Source: Letharia columbiana
Lineage: Eukaryota > Ascomycota > Lecanoromycetes > Lecanorales > Parmeliaceae
Assembly (NCBI RefSeq): GCF_014066305.1
Contig: NW_023501123.1
Location: 62,001-126,000, forward strand
Length of the DNA stretch: 64,000 bases
Direction: 5' to 3'
The position numbers and the translations under genes were made by a program. The notes below the pieces were generated by a model, which had not been told where the DNA came from, ran no database searches, and was given only the letters and a program-made list of their open reading frames with translations. Below are positions 36,124-47,763 of this stretch, piece after piece (position 1 is the stretch's first letter; each line of letters starts with the position of its first letter).

Positions 36124-39100
36124 GCACTTCTTTTTATATAGTATCTATTTTAATTATAAAGAAACTCGATAAGAGATTTAGACTATATATAGACTATAGA
36201 GCTCTTAACGTATTTACTATCTCTAATCGAAATATCTTTCTATTAATTAAAGAGATTCTCGTTAAATTATACGCGATAAGAATATATAGTAAATTTAATA
36301 TTATAGCCGCTTTTAATAAAATTAGAGTAAAAAAGGATTATAAAAAAAACTATATTTCTTACTCGATATAGTCTATTTAAATATATAGTTATATCTTTCG
36401 AGTTATATAATACCTCTATCACTTTTTAGATATTTATTAATAACACCTTACGCGAATATCTAAATATATTCTATACTATTTATTTAAACGATATTCTTAT
36501 TTATAATAATATTAAAGATAAGTATATTTAGTATATAGAAAAGATATTAAAGAAATTTCGATAAGCTAATCTCTATCTTAATATTAATAAATATAATTTT
36601 TATATTATTAGAGTTAAATATTTAAAATTAATTATTATAATAAAAGAAGTAAAAATAAATATAAAGAAAATTAAAGTTATTACTTAATAGAAGAAATCTA
36701 GATATATTAAAGATATATAAATATTTCTAAAATTCGCTAATTTCTATTAAAAGTTTATTACGAAGTACTCTAAAATCGCTATATTTTTAATAAATCTTAC
36801 TTATACTTAATAGAAGAAAGACTTTATCTATTTATAAACTTAAGAGTACTCTAAGTATAAAGTAACTCGCTTTCGAAATACTTAAGAAAGCTTTTACTAT
36901 TACTTTTATATTTACTTATTTTAATTTAAATAAAAAGACTTAGCTAGAAATATTATATCTAATTTTATAGTTATTATTATTCTATTATAAAAAAATAAAG
37001 ATAAAGTATTTAAATCTATAATATTTCTCTTTAAAAAGATATCTTCTATAGAGTATAACTATAATATCTATAATAAGAAACTTATAGTTATAATATAAGT
37101 TTTTAAGAAATAATATTCTAAGCTAATTAGTATTCTTATCGAGAATTCTATTAAAGTTATTTTAGATTATAAGAATTTATAATATTTTATATTTTTTAAA
37201 TAACTTAACTTTCGCTAAATAAGATAGATAAAATTTCTCTTTAAATTTAACTTTTATATTATTTATTATTTAGAAAAATAAAATATTAAATCTAATAGCT
37301 TTACTTGATAAGTAGAAGATCTATCTAAAAATAAGAATAATAATTATATCTATTATTAATATTATATAATTCTTAAAAATAATAATCTTAATAAAGATAT
37401 TAAGAATATTATATATTTTATTATTATACTTCTAGATAATATAAGAGAAAATATTATCTCTCTAGCTATAATATTATATAAATTTAATAAATAAAACGAT
37501 ATTAATAATAAGAAGTTTAATAAAGAATTACTATTAAGAGCCTTAATAGAGACTTTTTAAAAGAAATTCTTAAAAGAATTAAGAAAAATCTCTACTATTA
37601 ATACTTCTAAATTATTATATTAAATAAAAAACGCTTATAATTATAATAATATCGCTTAAAAAATTATTTAATTAAAAGTATTTAGATAGAGAAAGTTATT
37701 ACTTAAGATAATTAAAAATAATCTTAAATTAAAATTAGATAATTATTATTTTTATAATAGATTATTATATATTAATAATAGATTATATATATCGAATATT
37801 CTCGAATTATAAATGAAAATTATTAAAGATATTTATAATTCTTTACTCGAAGATTACGCTAATAGATTATTAATCTATAATAAAATAAATAGATATTACT
37901 ATTAATTAAGAATAATAAATTTTATTACTCGCTATATTAAAAGTTATTATATCTATAAAAAATCTAAGATTTATAGAGAGAATAAATAAGATTTACTTAA
38001 ATCTCTTTCTATTCTCGAATAATACTAATAAGATATTTTTATTAATTTTATTATATTATTATCTATTTATCTTAGATATAAATATCTTTATTAATATATT
38101 ATAATAATTATAAATAGACTTAATAAGAAGAAGAAATTTATTTTCTTAAACTCTTTAGAAGTAGAGATAATAGTTTAGATCTTCATCGAATTTATATAGC
38201 GAGAGAAAGAATATTTATTTACTATTATCTCAAATCGAGATATTTAATTTATAGTATATTTTTAGAGAAGACTATACGAAAGGATTAAGACTAAATCTAA
38301 GCTCTTTATTATATTTTATCTCGAAATTAATAGATAAATAGAGAACGCTAACGCTATTCTAAAGTAATATCTTAAAGTTTATATTAATTATAATTAAGAT
38401 AATTAGATAGATTTATTATTAATAGTAGAGTTCGAAACTAACTTTAATAAGAACGCCTTATTAAATATATTATTATTTCTTCTTATTAAAGAATATATTC
38501 CTTATTTAAAAATAGAATCTTTAATCTTTTAAAATTAATTCGCTAGTTAAAGAGCGAAGAGAGATATTAAATTAGCTAATAGATTTATTAAAAAGATAAA
38601 TATTATAAAAAATTATTTAAGAAGTTAACTTAAATAATTATAAGCTTTATAAAAGAAATAAGCTAATTATTATCGACTTTTAATATTAAAATTTAGAGTT
38701 AAAGATATAATTATATTTAATAAAAGAAATATTAAAATTATATACTCTAGCAAATTACTAAATTATAAGAATTTTAAATTATTTAAAATTATTAAAGCTT
38801 TAAATAATTTCGCTTACGAGTTAAAACTCTCGATTTCTATAAATAATATTTATTCTATCTTTTATCTATAACTATTATATCTTAATAATAATAACTTATT
38901 ACTAGAATAAATCGAGCCTTCGCTATTATCTATCGATATTAATAAAAAAGATAAAATCTATAATATTAAAGAAATAATTTAATCTAAATTAAATAAATAA
39001 AAGAATAATCTCTTAACTAATAAGAGGGGATATCTAATATATAAAATTAGATATAAAGACTTTAAGATCGAAGAAAATTTATTCTAGTAATTATTTACGA

Positions 39101-39370
39101 ATATAATAAAATATTCGAATCTAATAGTAGACTTTTATTATTATTACCTCGAGACCGTTAGCCCTTATTTATTATTTAAAAAATCTTTAAAATAATCTTT
39201 TCTATTAGCGCTACTAATCTATAATAGCTATATTAATTTATAAAAAGACTTTAACCCTATAACGAAATACTAAGTTAATATATCTAAGGATATTACTTCG
39301 TATACGTCTAGATATACTTTTTATAAGATCGGTGTTTACTATATAGTAGTCGTCGCCGAAGCTTCGAATT
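36124..39370 (+). pseudogene. pol region of outer element: RT, RNase H, integrase, chromodomain (RIP-killed)
   Basis: The RT frame resumes exactly at the inner element's edge with STSFYIVSILIIKKLDK, LYIDYRALNV and IYSKFNIIAAFNKI, then YLNDILIYN near 36481 (YLDD mutated in its first Asp). RNase H follows. The integrase zinc domain near 37860-37980 has Cys-to-Tyr changes (KSYYIYKKSK for an expected CxxC). The integrase core at 38020-38520 includes SNRDIQF where SDRG/SDRD is expected, and ENANAILK. A chromodomain lies near 38935-39140 (YNIKEII, then YLIYKIRYKDF, then TNIIKYSNLIVDFY). Stops are mainly at Gln or Trp positions. Confidence 0.82.
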
Positions 39371-39384
39371 AAAGGGGGGGGTAA

Positions 39385-39566
39385 TATCACGATTTTAATA
39401 ATCTTACTAACCTTACTTGTGTTATAGCCTAATTGGGCTTAGCGTGCTAAGGCCTTTCGGCCTTTCTATCTTACTATAAAGCCTACACTTGTAATAATCC
39501 TACATAGATAGTATTCTATTCATACTACAATACAGAGTTACCACACACACCATTGAGTCCCTGACA
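39385..39566 (+). repeat. right LTR of outer element
   Basis: Preceded by polypurine tract AAAGGGGGGG (from 39371) and ending TGACA. It is less RIP-mutated than the left copy and marks an abrupt return to normal base composition. Confidence 0.9.
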
Positions 39567-39599
39567 ACAATGGTGGAAAGGTCCCTTGCGGTCGTCAAG

Positions 39600-40133
39600 A
39601 GGGGCGTCATCTGCTCAATAGATGCCGGCAATGAGACCTCCGGTCGATGTACTTGACCGACTGTATTGATCGCATCGTGGATATATCTATCAACAAGGTT
39701 CTTGCGTTCTTTGGCCGAAGTGCGGAGTGGTGATTTCCCTTGCATACGTTCATCTGGCGTGGAGTCTCGAACTCTTCATCAACCGCCTTGAAGGTATTCT
39801 CCTCCTGGGAAGATTCGATGAAGGGCAATGTGTCAGCTGACAGCTTGTCCAAGACCCTGAAGCTCCTAAGATCGCCCGGGACAAAGACCTGGCCAGCGTT
39901 GAGGCTGCCATGGCGTACCTCGGTATTCGAAATCCTGGAGACTGGCCTGAGACCCCAAGGCTCTATCCGATCATCGAGCAGCACATCTTGGAGCGCAAAG
40001 GTCCGATGCGAAGAGGGGAGATCCTGGGGGCTATCCTGGCGAGTCTCGCTGCAGAGGTTGACACCCTCCGAGATGCAGTGTGCTTTTGGTCTCTGATGTT
40101 CTTCGAGCACAGGCTAAGGTTCTCCATGCTCTG
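39600..40133 (+). pseudogene. hypothetical protein remnant beside the retrotransposon
   Basis: The plus strand encodes LELFINRLEGILLLGRFDE, a TGA near 39838, then QLVQDPEAPKIARDKDLASV, AMAYLGIRNPGDWPETPRLY, EQHILERKGPM and DAVCFWSLMFFEHRL, ending TAA-side at about 40133. The text before and after the TGA belongs to one frame and reads as real protein, and CGA-to-TGA is a RIP-type change. Upstream of 39740 the frame cannot be followed. I know no family for it. The minus strand is also open here (167 codons) but gives less protein-like text. Confidence 0.5.
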
Positions 40134-40689
40134 GTAAAAGGTCTCGTGGAGGATCTGAAACGATGATCTGTCAAGAAGGTTGACGAGCTGTATAATCTTA
40201 CCTGACAGGCATCCTATCACCAGCATCCCAAAAAAGAGAGAAAAAAACACTTGATTGACCGACCATGTGGGTAAGGATTCGATTCCGCAGACGAATATTC
40301 GTACTTGGCATCGTTACCTACATGTGGATATATATATTCCACAAAAATTTCCCTTCTACCTAGAGTCTCAGCTCATGTTCTTTGACGGTGACCTTCACCG
40401 CTAATGAAGTGAGTGTGGCTCCACTTATACGTCGCTGCCACTTTGGTGTGGCCCGAGCACGCCCGTAATCAGCCTTACGGATACTAGCTCGGAAATGATC
40501 ACAGTTGGATCGTTTCGGATATTTGCAGTCCCCTGCGGCGCATTCAATATCGATGTACATCATGGCCGAACAACCCCCAAGAACGGAGCCAGCGGCCTCA
40601 GCCTCGCCCTCATCTCCTATACCTGCGACCCGTGATCCGATTCCCCAGGCCTCGCCTTCTCCAGTCCCCTCTCCTCCACCGCCGCCACC
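40134..40689. other. intergenic and 5' leader
   Basis: No separate gene. The last part is the leader of the GPI-anchored protein gene; a short upstream frame (40561-40693, Pro/Ser-rich) ends just past that gene's start and is probably not functional. Confidence 0.4.
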
Positions 40690-41718
40690 ATGAGGCCCAC
40701 AACCCTCCTTCCCCCAGCTCTCCTCCTGCTCATCCACTCCGCCTCCGCCACCTTCTCCCTCAACGACACCGGTCCCTACTGGTCCTACACCGCGCGGCAA
40801 CTATCCCCCACCACGGACCGGAAATGCTTGACGGCCTACTCGGCCCCGATCGCCTGCACGGAAACCCTCCTCGGCCTCGTGACCTCTCTGCGCCCGGGTT
40901 TCCAACCCACACGAGACGACCTCTCATCCATGTGTACGCTGGGCTGTAAGAGCGCGCTTGAAGATTACGTGCAGAATGTGGGCTCGGCATGCGGGGCGAA
41001 AGGGGATCTGGCCACGCAGCAGGCGGTCAAGTCGGGGAAAAACAACACGTACGTGCACGTGTGGGTTGTGGGGCAAATGTTCGAATACACCTATGCGCAA
41101 TCGTGCGCGAAAGACGGGTACGCCCTCCCTCCTTCCTGGCCCCACAGATCCTCAACCTCGAAAATAAGAAGAAGAAGAAGAAGAAGACGAAGAAGAAGAA
41201 AAAAGAAGAAAAAGAAGAAAAAGCTAACCGCCCCCAGAACCAACAACTTCTGCCCCCTAACCTCCACCACCCTCCCCTCCGCCGCCGCCAACTGCTCCTC
41301 CCCCTGCTCCGTCGCCTTCTACACCAACGCCCACGACTTCGCGCCCGCGTCGCAGAAGCAGTTCCAGGACTCGTACCTCGCGACGCAGACGGCGTACTGG
41401 ATCAAGCGGTTCAACCTGGGCTACAGGGCCCTGGTGGCCTGCGGGGAAGCGGTCGGGAACGCCAATCGGACGGAGAGCGCGGGCGCGGGCTTCGCTCCTC
41501 GGCCGACGGGGGCGGCGACGGGAGGTTTGACGGGGGGTGGGGTTGCGGCGGTGGTTACGGCGACGACGGGTTCGCCTGCTGGGACAAGTGCGGGTTCGGC
41601 GGCGACGGTGACGGTGGCGGAGAGTGGGAGGAGTGGTGGGAGTGTGCTGGAGGTTGACGTGAAGACTGCGATAGCGCTGGGCGTTCTGGGCTTGGTTGCC
41701 GCCGCCGTTTTGTCATGA
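40690..41718 (+). CDS. GPI-anchored cell-surface protein (hypothetical)
   Basis: Two exons, 40690-41117 and 41238-41718, give 302 residues. MRPTTLLPPALLLLIHSASA is a signal peptide. The ectodomain has regularly spaced Cys (CLTAYSAPIACTE, SMCTLGCKS, GSACGA, AQSCAKD, NFCPLTS, ANCSSPCSV) and YVHVWVVGQMFEYTYAQ. A Ser/Thr/Gly/Ala stalk follows, then a hydrophobic end TAIALGVLGLVAAAVLS, the usual GPI-attachment signal. The product should sit at the plasma membrane or wall. The 120-nt intron has GTACG and a GCTAAC branch point, and is purine-rich (AAG repeats). It lacks stops and is a multiple of three, so the whole 1029-bp stretch is open. Splicing is preferred because the intron would encode a run of Arg and Lys. 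Confidence 0.82.
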   Translation: MRPTTLLPPALLLLIHSASATFSLNDTGPYWSYTARQLSPTTDRKCLTAYSAPIACTETLLGLVTSLRPGFQPTRDDLSSMCTLGCKSALEDYVQNVGSACGAKGDLATQQAVKSGKNNTYVHVWVVGQMFEYTYAQSCAKDGYALPPSWPHRSSTSKIRRRRRRRRRRRKKKKKKKKLTAPRTNNFCPLTSTTLPSAAANCSSPCSVAFYTNAHDFAPASQKQFQDSYLATQTAYWIKRFNLGYRALVACGEAVGNANRTESAGAGFAPRPTGAATGGLTGGGVAAVVTATTGSPAGTSAGSAATVTVAESGRSGGSVLEVDVKTAIALGVLGLVAAAVLS

Positions 41719-41845
41719 GCAGCGGCGGTGGAAATCCTCAATCCTCACACACAAATACAGTTGCATGCAGATAGATGGATATATACCCAGCAATCGGTTC
41801 CCGTATTTTCGCAACGAGAAGATTTCGATTCGGGCCGTGTTTCAA

Positions 41846-42751
41846 TTAGATATACCACCTCCAGGTGCCGTAACACTCCCCGCCGTGCTCAAGCCGTGTG
41901 CGAAAAGCTCCTCCCCTCCTTCCTCGCTTCAATCCCTCGCATGTCCATCCACCCATTACCTCCCCCCCTCCCCCCCTCCTCCCCCAAACCCCTCCCCATC
42001 CCCCTCCCCCCCTACTTCCCCCCCTCCTCCAAGCCAAAAGACTCAGCGCGCACGAGGCGGCAAAGGCCGCGAACGCGAACCAGATGAAAGCGGTATCGGC
42101 CTGGGCCTCGCGGCAGCGGTTGCCGAGGTTGACGCCCGGGGCGGTGTTGCCGGCGTGGTCGACGCCGCCGTTGGTGATGACGTTGTGGGCGGTGTAGGAG
42201 GCGCGGGAGCAGGAGTGGGCGCCGAGTTTGGCGGCGTAGGCCTGGAGGGGGCGGTGTGCCGTTGTTAGCGGGGTGTGCCGTGCGCGGGGCTTATGTGATG
42301 GGTGGAGAGGGGGGAGGGGGAAGTAGGGGGGGGAAGGAAAGGAAGGAAGAAGGACGGAAAAGAAAAGGAAAAAACCCACGACGCCGCCCGCAAAGGCGAA
42401 GAGGACGCTCAGCGCGTCGAGGGCCGCCATGACGACGCCGCCGAGGGCGGAGACGAAGGAGGCGGCGAGGCCGACGGCCGCGACGACGAGGAGCCAGATG
42501 CCGAGGAAGACGTTGTAGTTGGTGGCCGAGGGGGCGCCGCCGTAGGCCTGGGAGGCGACGAGGTGGCCCGAGAGGCCGAGGACGAGGATGCCGAAGAAGA
42601 TCTGTCGCGGGGGGGGGAGGGGGGCGTTAGTTTGTTGTTGTTGTTGTTTTTGTTGGGGGTTTGGGAGGGATGGGAGGGGAGGGAGAGAGGGAGAGAGGGA
42701 GGGAGTACGTACCTCGAGGCCGCGGAGGGCCATGTTGGGTATCGAGGACAT
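41846..42751 (-). CDS. MARVEL-domain membrane protein, Nce102-like
   Basis: Exons 42751-42713, 42601-42380 and 42241-41846 splice in phase 0 to 218 residues. MALRGLEIFFGILVLGLSGHL, then NVFLGIWLLVVAAVGLA, then VVMAALDALSVLFAFAGGV form the first three membrane helices, and ADTAFIWFAFAAFAASCALSLLAW the fourth. This is the MARVEL arrangement of the Nce102/Fhn1 family, which organises eisosome-associated membrane compartments and sphingolipid signalling in fungi. A conserved loop between helices 3 and 4 contains Cys, Asn and Arg (TAPGVNLGNRCREAQADTAF). The C-terminal 60 residues are Gly/Arg-rich and longer than usual. Because the 3' region is extremely C- and G-biased, the true stop could be reached earlier through another short intron. 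The start at 42751 is firm. Confidence 0.85.
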   Translation of the reverse strand: MSSIPNMALRGLEVRTPSLSPSLPPLPSLPNPQQKQQQQQTNAPLPPPRQIFFGILVLGLSGHLVASQAYGGAPSATNYNVFLGIWLLVVAAVGLAASFVSALGGVVMAALDALSVLFAFAGGVVGFFLFFSVLLPSFPSPPYFPLPPLHPSHKPRARHTPLTTAHRPLQAYAAKLGAHSCSRASYTAHNVITNGGVDHAGNTAPGVNLGNRCREAQADTAFIWFAFAAFAASCALSLLAWRRGGSRGGGGWGGVWGRRGGGGEVMGGWTCEGLKRGRRGGAFRTRLEHGGECYGTWRWYI

Positions 42752-43526
42752 GGTGGGCGGGATCTGACGGGTTCGGCGACAGGTGAGGGTGAGAGGTGCA
42801 GGTGCAGGTGCAGGTAGGAGTGAAGTGAAGAGAAGAGAAGAGAAGATGAGTTATGGGACACGGATGGTAGGTAGTCTGTAGGTAGAGTAACAATAATGTT
42901 TGTTCGAGAGTCAAAAAAATTCCAACACCGTTTCCAGCCCCCTTCGGCGGGAAGGGGAGATTGGGGCTGGTGAAAGCGCTAGGCTGCAAACGGCGCAATG
43001 CGACGCGCCAAGCGCGTTTTAGCTCTGGGTGGTACGATACTTTCGTGTAAGTAACTTGGGGAAAGGATGGTTTACTACAGGTATGACGTGAGATGAAAGA
43101 TGGTTCGGGATGGATATGAGTAGGGGAAGATGATGTGCTGGCTTGGGGAGTGTCTAGTTGTCGTGTTCATTATGTAAAGAAACCTCTTTCACTCAAGTCA
43201 TGTCCGATTAAGCTAGCAACTATAGGCGAGCTCTCGATACGGCTCTTGTCCAATGATTGCACGCTGCTGTTTGAAACTCTTGGTGTTGTTTACCCTTCTG
43301 ATTGTATGGCCCCGGTATTCATCACTAAGCTTTGGCTCTGCCCACGAGCTCTCCGTAGCCAATCCCACCCAGAACCCTCTGACAGCATTGAGCGAGCCCA
43401 CCTACGCACAGTCCGTGCCTGGGTCCTAAGAAGTTGTACGGCAAGCGAGTGCCGAGCAGTGAGACGCTGTGCTAGTACTGGAAGCCGCGTCGTTCCTTCA
43501 GAGCTTTCCAAGGCCGGTGTGGATTG
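42752..43526. other. intergenic, promoter of the Nce102-like gene
   Basis: No gene supported. GAGAAGA-type repeats occur near 42825-42845. The remainder separates this promoter from the 3' end of the 2EXR-like gene. Confidence 0.45.
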
Positions 43527-44463
43527 TCAATAGGTCCTGGTGCGGATCGTTGTCTTGCTCGTCTGCGGATTCTTCGATTCCAAAAACTTCTGGACGGCAA
43601 GAATCAATCCATCACCACATTTTCTATCTGCGACAAGTTCGCAGGTATCTAGCGTCCCTACGAAAGGGACCAGATACTGTACCCAGCTCTTCTCATGGAT
43701 TGCATCCAGATAGCTTTGGGGACAAGGCCGTCTGAGGTCTGAAAAAGTCGAAGCACAGGAGATGCCCATTGTAAGCTGCTTCAGCTCTAGATTCTGGCGC
43801 ATATAGGTGCATGCCGCCTTGAGAAACATGCCGCCTGCACTATCTGATAAGTCATCTGGAAAATGGAGTGGGAGACGAATCTTTTTGATGAGGCTTCGAG
43901 AAACCTGAGGCCGGTCTTTGAGGAACGATATGATAAGCGAGTGGTGGGGAAAGAAGAAGCAATTCTCGGAGTAGAAAACTTGGCGTGCCTCTGAGTAGGT
44001 TTGTCGATCCAGCGACAAGATAGCCGGGCGTATGTTCCGGGAGCAAACACGATACGTCCCCAAGTCTCCAAAACGCGATGGGTCGGTAGCGATAAGGTGA
44101 CTTCTGACTAGTCGCAGGATTTCCCATCCAGGCCATGAAGAGCCTTCCTTTACTGATATAGTGTTCTCAGGAGCGTGTAAGAGGTATCGATAGATTCGAA
44201 CTCGCAACTCGGCTGGTAGGTTGAGGAATGGAAAGGTGGGTAATGTATCTTCGTCCTTGTTGCCAGATCTGCAGCTTCATTAGAAAAGGGGCAATGTTAT
44301 TGGGACATAGTATCATGGGGCACAGTCAGGTGGACACTCACACGAGGCTTGCTGAAGCATGGCTCTCACTGTCCTTCGACCTGGGAATGACACTTCCATT
44401 GCTCAATCCGAGGGCAGAGGTGCGAGTAGCATTGGCAGTGGAGACCTCGGTGAAATCAGACAT
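43527..44463 (-). CDS. 2EXR/F-box-like domain protein
   Basis: Two exons, 44463-44342 and 44268-43527, joined by a 73-nt GT-AG intron in phase 2, give 287 residues. After a Ser/Thr-rich N-terminus the sequence FPFLNLPAELRVRIYRYLL is the F-box-like/2EXR opening seen in very many fungal proteins. It is followed by LDRQTYSEARQVFYSENCF, the usual second block. The rest (SRSLIKKIRLPLHFPDDL, LELKQLTMGI) fits the C-terminal part of that class. Function is unknown; members are assumed to be adaptors for protein binding or ubiquitin ligases. No lesion is seen, in contrast to the F-box pseudogene at 24.4-25.6 kb. Confidence 0.8.
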
Positions 44464-47400
44464 CGCTGAGTAGAAAGTAGCTGGAGTGTGGTAGCTTCTC
44501 CCTGTGTTGCTTGAATGGGTCTATCGTTGATTGACGAATTCACAATTCCGATGCAACGAAGAGGTGAGACAGTAGTGAGTGTGGGCTATGTGATGTTAGT
44601 ATATTCCAAACGGAGATCGTCGTGAGGTGAAGGGTGGTTGATAGCACTGACGCTGACTTTCTTGACGTCAATCTGGCGTCCGAAGACTACCCGAAAGAAG
44701 TCGATGTGAGGTGGTGTCGGTGTGGTTGGCGCAGTGCTGCTGTAATGCCAGCGATGCCAAGAAGGGTCCCACGGACACTAGTCTCCATATAGAGCTAGCG
44801 CTAATGTTCCCTTCCCTTCTGTGTAGGCGAAACAAACACCAACTGCAAAATGAATCTCGTTGAAGACGATCAGCGTAGCCTAGCACTCCGCTTTTGGAAA
44901 AGAAACAAGTCTGAGTCTGCGGTGCCCCTGGGCTGGATCTTTTTCGATTGGCTTTGGAGATCATCGGATGCCCCTCATAAAACTCCAATCCTTGGCCCGG
45001 TTCCTCTCCCTGGCTTCAATGCTCGGGGGATCTTTCAATTCTCTAGACGACCAGAACCTACAATTTGAACTCTCGACAGGAAGACGCTCGCTTTGTACTG
45101 GTTTGTCATCCGGTCATCTCCTCACAACTCCACAAGACCTTCCAGCACTCACATTCAGCAAAATTGAGCATGGCTTCTAGCATGAGGGAAACCGAGTACC
45201 GTATACATGCAAGTTCCATCGCTGGGGGCGAACATCGAGAAGCACCAGCTTTGAGTGAAGAGCTGGTGGGTAGAGGCATTGAGGAAAATGAGGATACCCG
45301 GCTACATCTCTCATCGTCAAGGGCAACCATGCGACGGGTAATGCCACAATACCGGATGGCGCAGCGAGTCAGAGCAGTGCCTGTATCGCCGCGTCGATGA
45401 GGCTTTGGAAAGGAAAAGGTGGAAAGGAGACACAGGAAGGCGCCGTACCGCGAGATCTGTGCCAACAATGGATATCGACGCAGACTTCTCGGGGGCGCTC
45501 ACGGAACATCACATGCAATTATTAGCCAGAAAAAGCCATTTGAAAGAGAGGGGATGCCCCCCGAGCAAGTAGCTGCATAAGGGAATGGGTGGTAGTGATG
45601 GCTTGGAAGACACCATCAGTTCGAAGCCACCTAGATTTTCTCCTCTTCTGTATAGCCAAATTTCGCCATGAAGAGGCCGTGTGTACCGAGCGAAGAGCTC
45701 GATAATAGCGACCCATCACTTCTGACACCTTGACCAATGTGATGCGGTCAGACCTTCGAGTACGGCACGGACGTTGCGCCGATGCCTTACGCATATCTTG
45801 CATTGCGCACATGCACGGGGACAAAGCCCTCATCTGCATGGAGAAGACATTATCTTATTTCGTTCACGGAAATCTCAATTCCCAAGATCGACAAGCCTTC
45901 CGTGGTTGAGCTTTTGAAGCCAGCCATCCTGCGCAGTGCCAACCTGTGGCTGTGAAGCTCCCTGCGTAAATGATGGTGGACAAAAGCACTGGAATTTCAG
46001 CGCGAACAACACTCCAGCCAACCAGGGGCCCCTTTCGGTCGTTATATGGTTGGTGGCCCGGATATGGCAGCATACACCGTTGTGCTGAGCCTCCGACGCA
46101 CAGGAAAAAGGTCCGAAAAGCGGGAAGCGGGAGGCGGGGAAATTTTCGAATCAAAATCTTCACAGTCCAAGAATTTCGCTTCCACAATTCCCAGCGGCCG
46201 GGTCTGCCCTGGCCCCTCGGTCGCTTTCTCTTGTGGGCTTACGCCTCATGATTCATGACTTTTACTGAGCGTCTTTTGCTGTGGAGGTGTGAAGTTGGAA
46301 AGCAGCGATTGGAAGAGTGTCATTGGTGCCTTGAAATGCTCCGAACAGTTTGTACGAGGCTACTGTTGGACCAGGACCCCCTGCCTGCCTGTGTGAGCCT
46401 GCGTTGGAAATTCTCTCGCAGCAACTGTCATTAGTACACAACTTAATACCCGTTTGTGGTAAAGGTAGAATCCACTTGGGCGATTTGAGGGAAAGAAGCT
46501 TTTCCTTATCACCTGCGCATCCAGAGTAGGTGCACTGGTTTTGATGCGCAAACGAGACAGTACCGTAGGGTGGCTAGCTGGCACCTCCTCCTTCTTAATG
46601 AGGAAGTTGAAGGGACTATTTCCTCATGCAGAAGGAAATGAAGGGAACACATGAGGACTGGGGAAGACTACGGTATCAGCTATTCAGGGACGGGGATAAA
46701 ACAGGAGAATGGAGAATGGAGAATGATGGCCATTAATTCATCATAGCGTCGAAGCCAATATGGGGGGAAACAATAGCGCTCCAATCAATCTAAGCGACAT
46801 TTTCATGAGTGTACTTTAGACGCTAGGGTACAGCCAGCAGGCCACAGCGGACCTAAGCCCGGCCCGGAAAGAAGCCGAAAGAAAGTCAGCCGAAGGGCCA
46901 ATTATGAGGGGCACTAGGGAAGCACTAATGGGAAGGAGGGAAGGGTACGGAGTAAGTAGGACTAGATGACTGATGGCCAAAACACCAGGCAATTCAGGAT
47001 TCTAGAGTCAGGGACCCCTGCATCGCCATGCAGCTGCCATGCGACACGGGGCAAGTACTCATACCTAGCACAAATAATTATCCGCTTATCTTGCCAAGTA
47101 CCTTACTCACTTTGAGCTTCTTCTTTTTAGCTTCTTCTTCATCCTGTTGATCCCAGGATGAAGGATGGAGCGCTTCCTCCCAAAATGATCCACTTGACAC
47201 TCGGGCTCATGACACAAACAACCCCTGCTGACATGTTACTGGTCCGGTAAGAAAGGGAAAGGAAAGATAAGGAAAAATTTAGGGAAATTCAAGAGATGAA
47301 GATGCTAATTAAGTACGTGTCAATCTTACACACTACCTGACTACCCATCTTCTTTACCCCTGAGTCGTTTCCTGAATGGCGCGTCTCATTGGACCTCGAT

Positions 47401-47763
47401 TACGTCCCGTGTGGAAGCTAACCGCACTTGCATCTCAGGCCAGTCAAGCCATCCATCTCAATTTTCGCTAATGGCCCGCAACTCTGCTGAATTGCTCCCG
47501 TCCTCCACTCCTCCTCACTGCCTCACTTTTCTTCCTTCCTTCACTACGACGCACACCATCGTTGACATCCCCTCTTTCCCTTTTCATTTCCTTCCCTCAC
47601 CTAGGCAGTATTCGCAAAGGCGGCTGCTGTGACCGGAGAATGTGATAGCAACAACGGAATGAAAATACACTGTAAGTCGGAAATTTCTACTAAACGCAGC
47701 TTCCTTCAAAAATCAACAGCTAACCGTGCAAACTCCTCTACAGAACACCGAGCACATCCGGAT
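44464..47763. other. long region without a resolved gene
   Basis: I find no family signature. The best candidate is a plus-strand frame at 45065-45400 (111 codons, hydrophilic), and minus frames at 45106-45468 and 45522-45839 are of similar length, all unsupported. The final part (about 47600-47763) holds the permease 5' leader, where GTAAGT at 47672 and a CTAACC...CAG ending at 47743 look like a leader intron. Confidence 0.4.

Larger units (their letters stand above)
25856..39566 (+). mobile_element. Ty3/gypsy chromovirus (outer element), RIP-mutated and interrupted
   Basis: LTRs of 186 bp (25856-26041) and 182 bp (39385-39566) begin TGTCA/TATCA and end TAATA/TGACA. They share the unmutated core GCCTTTCGGCCTTTCTATCTTACT. 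A polypurine tract AAAGGGGGGG directly precedes the right LTR, fixing the plus orientation. Removing the nested inner element (28987-36118 plus one ATTAA) leaves about 6.6 kb, normal for the class. Order is gag, protease, RT, RNase H, integrase, chromodomain. Flanking 5-mers are TTAAT and ACAAT, so target duplication is unclear. The body is very AT-rich and stop-rich, a strong RIP pattern; the right LTR is less mutated than the left. Confidence 0.92.

Noticed and set aside
25856..39566. CRISPR-like or satellite array in the AT-rich block
   Set aside because: The repeats are two LTR pairs; no regularly spaced short repeats occur.
41846..42751. Reading the Nce102-like locus as one 301-residue intronless protein
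   Set aside because: The inserted segments are Pro- and Gln-rich low-complexity tracts with GT...AG ends; removing them restores a clean four-helix MARVEL protein.
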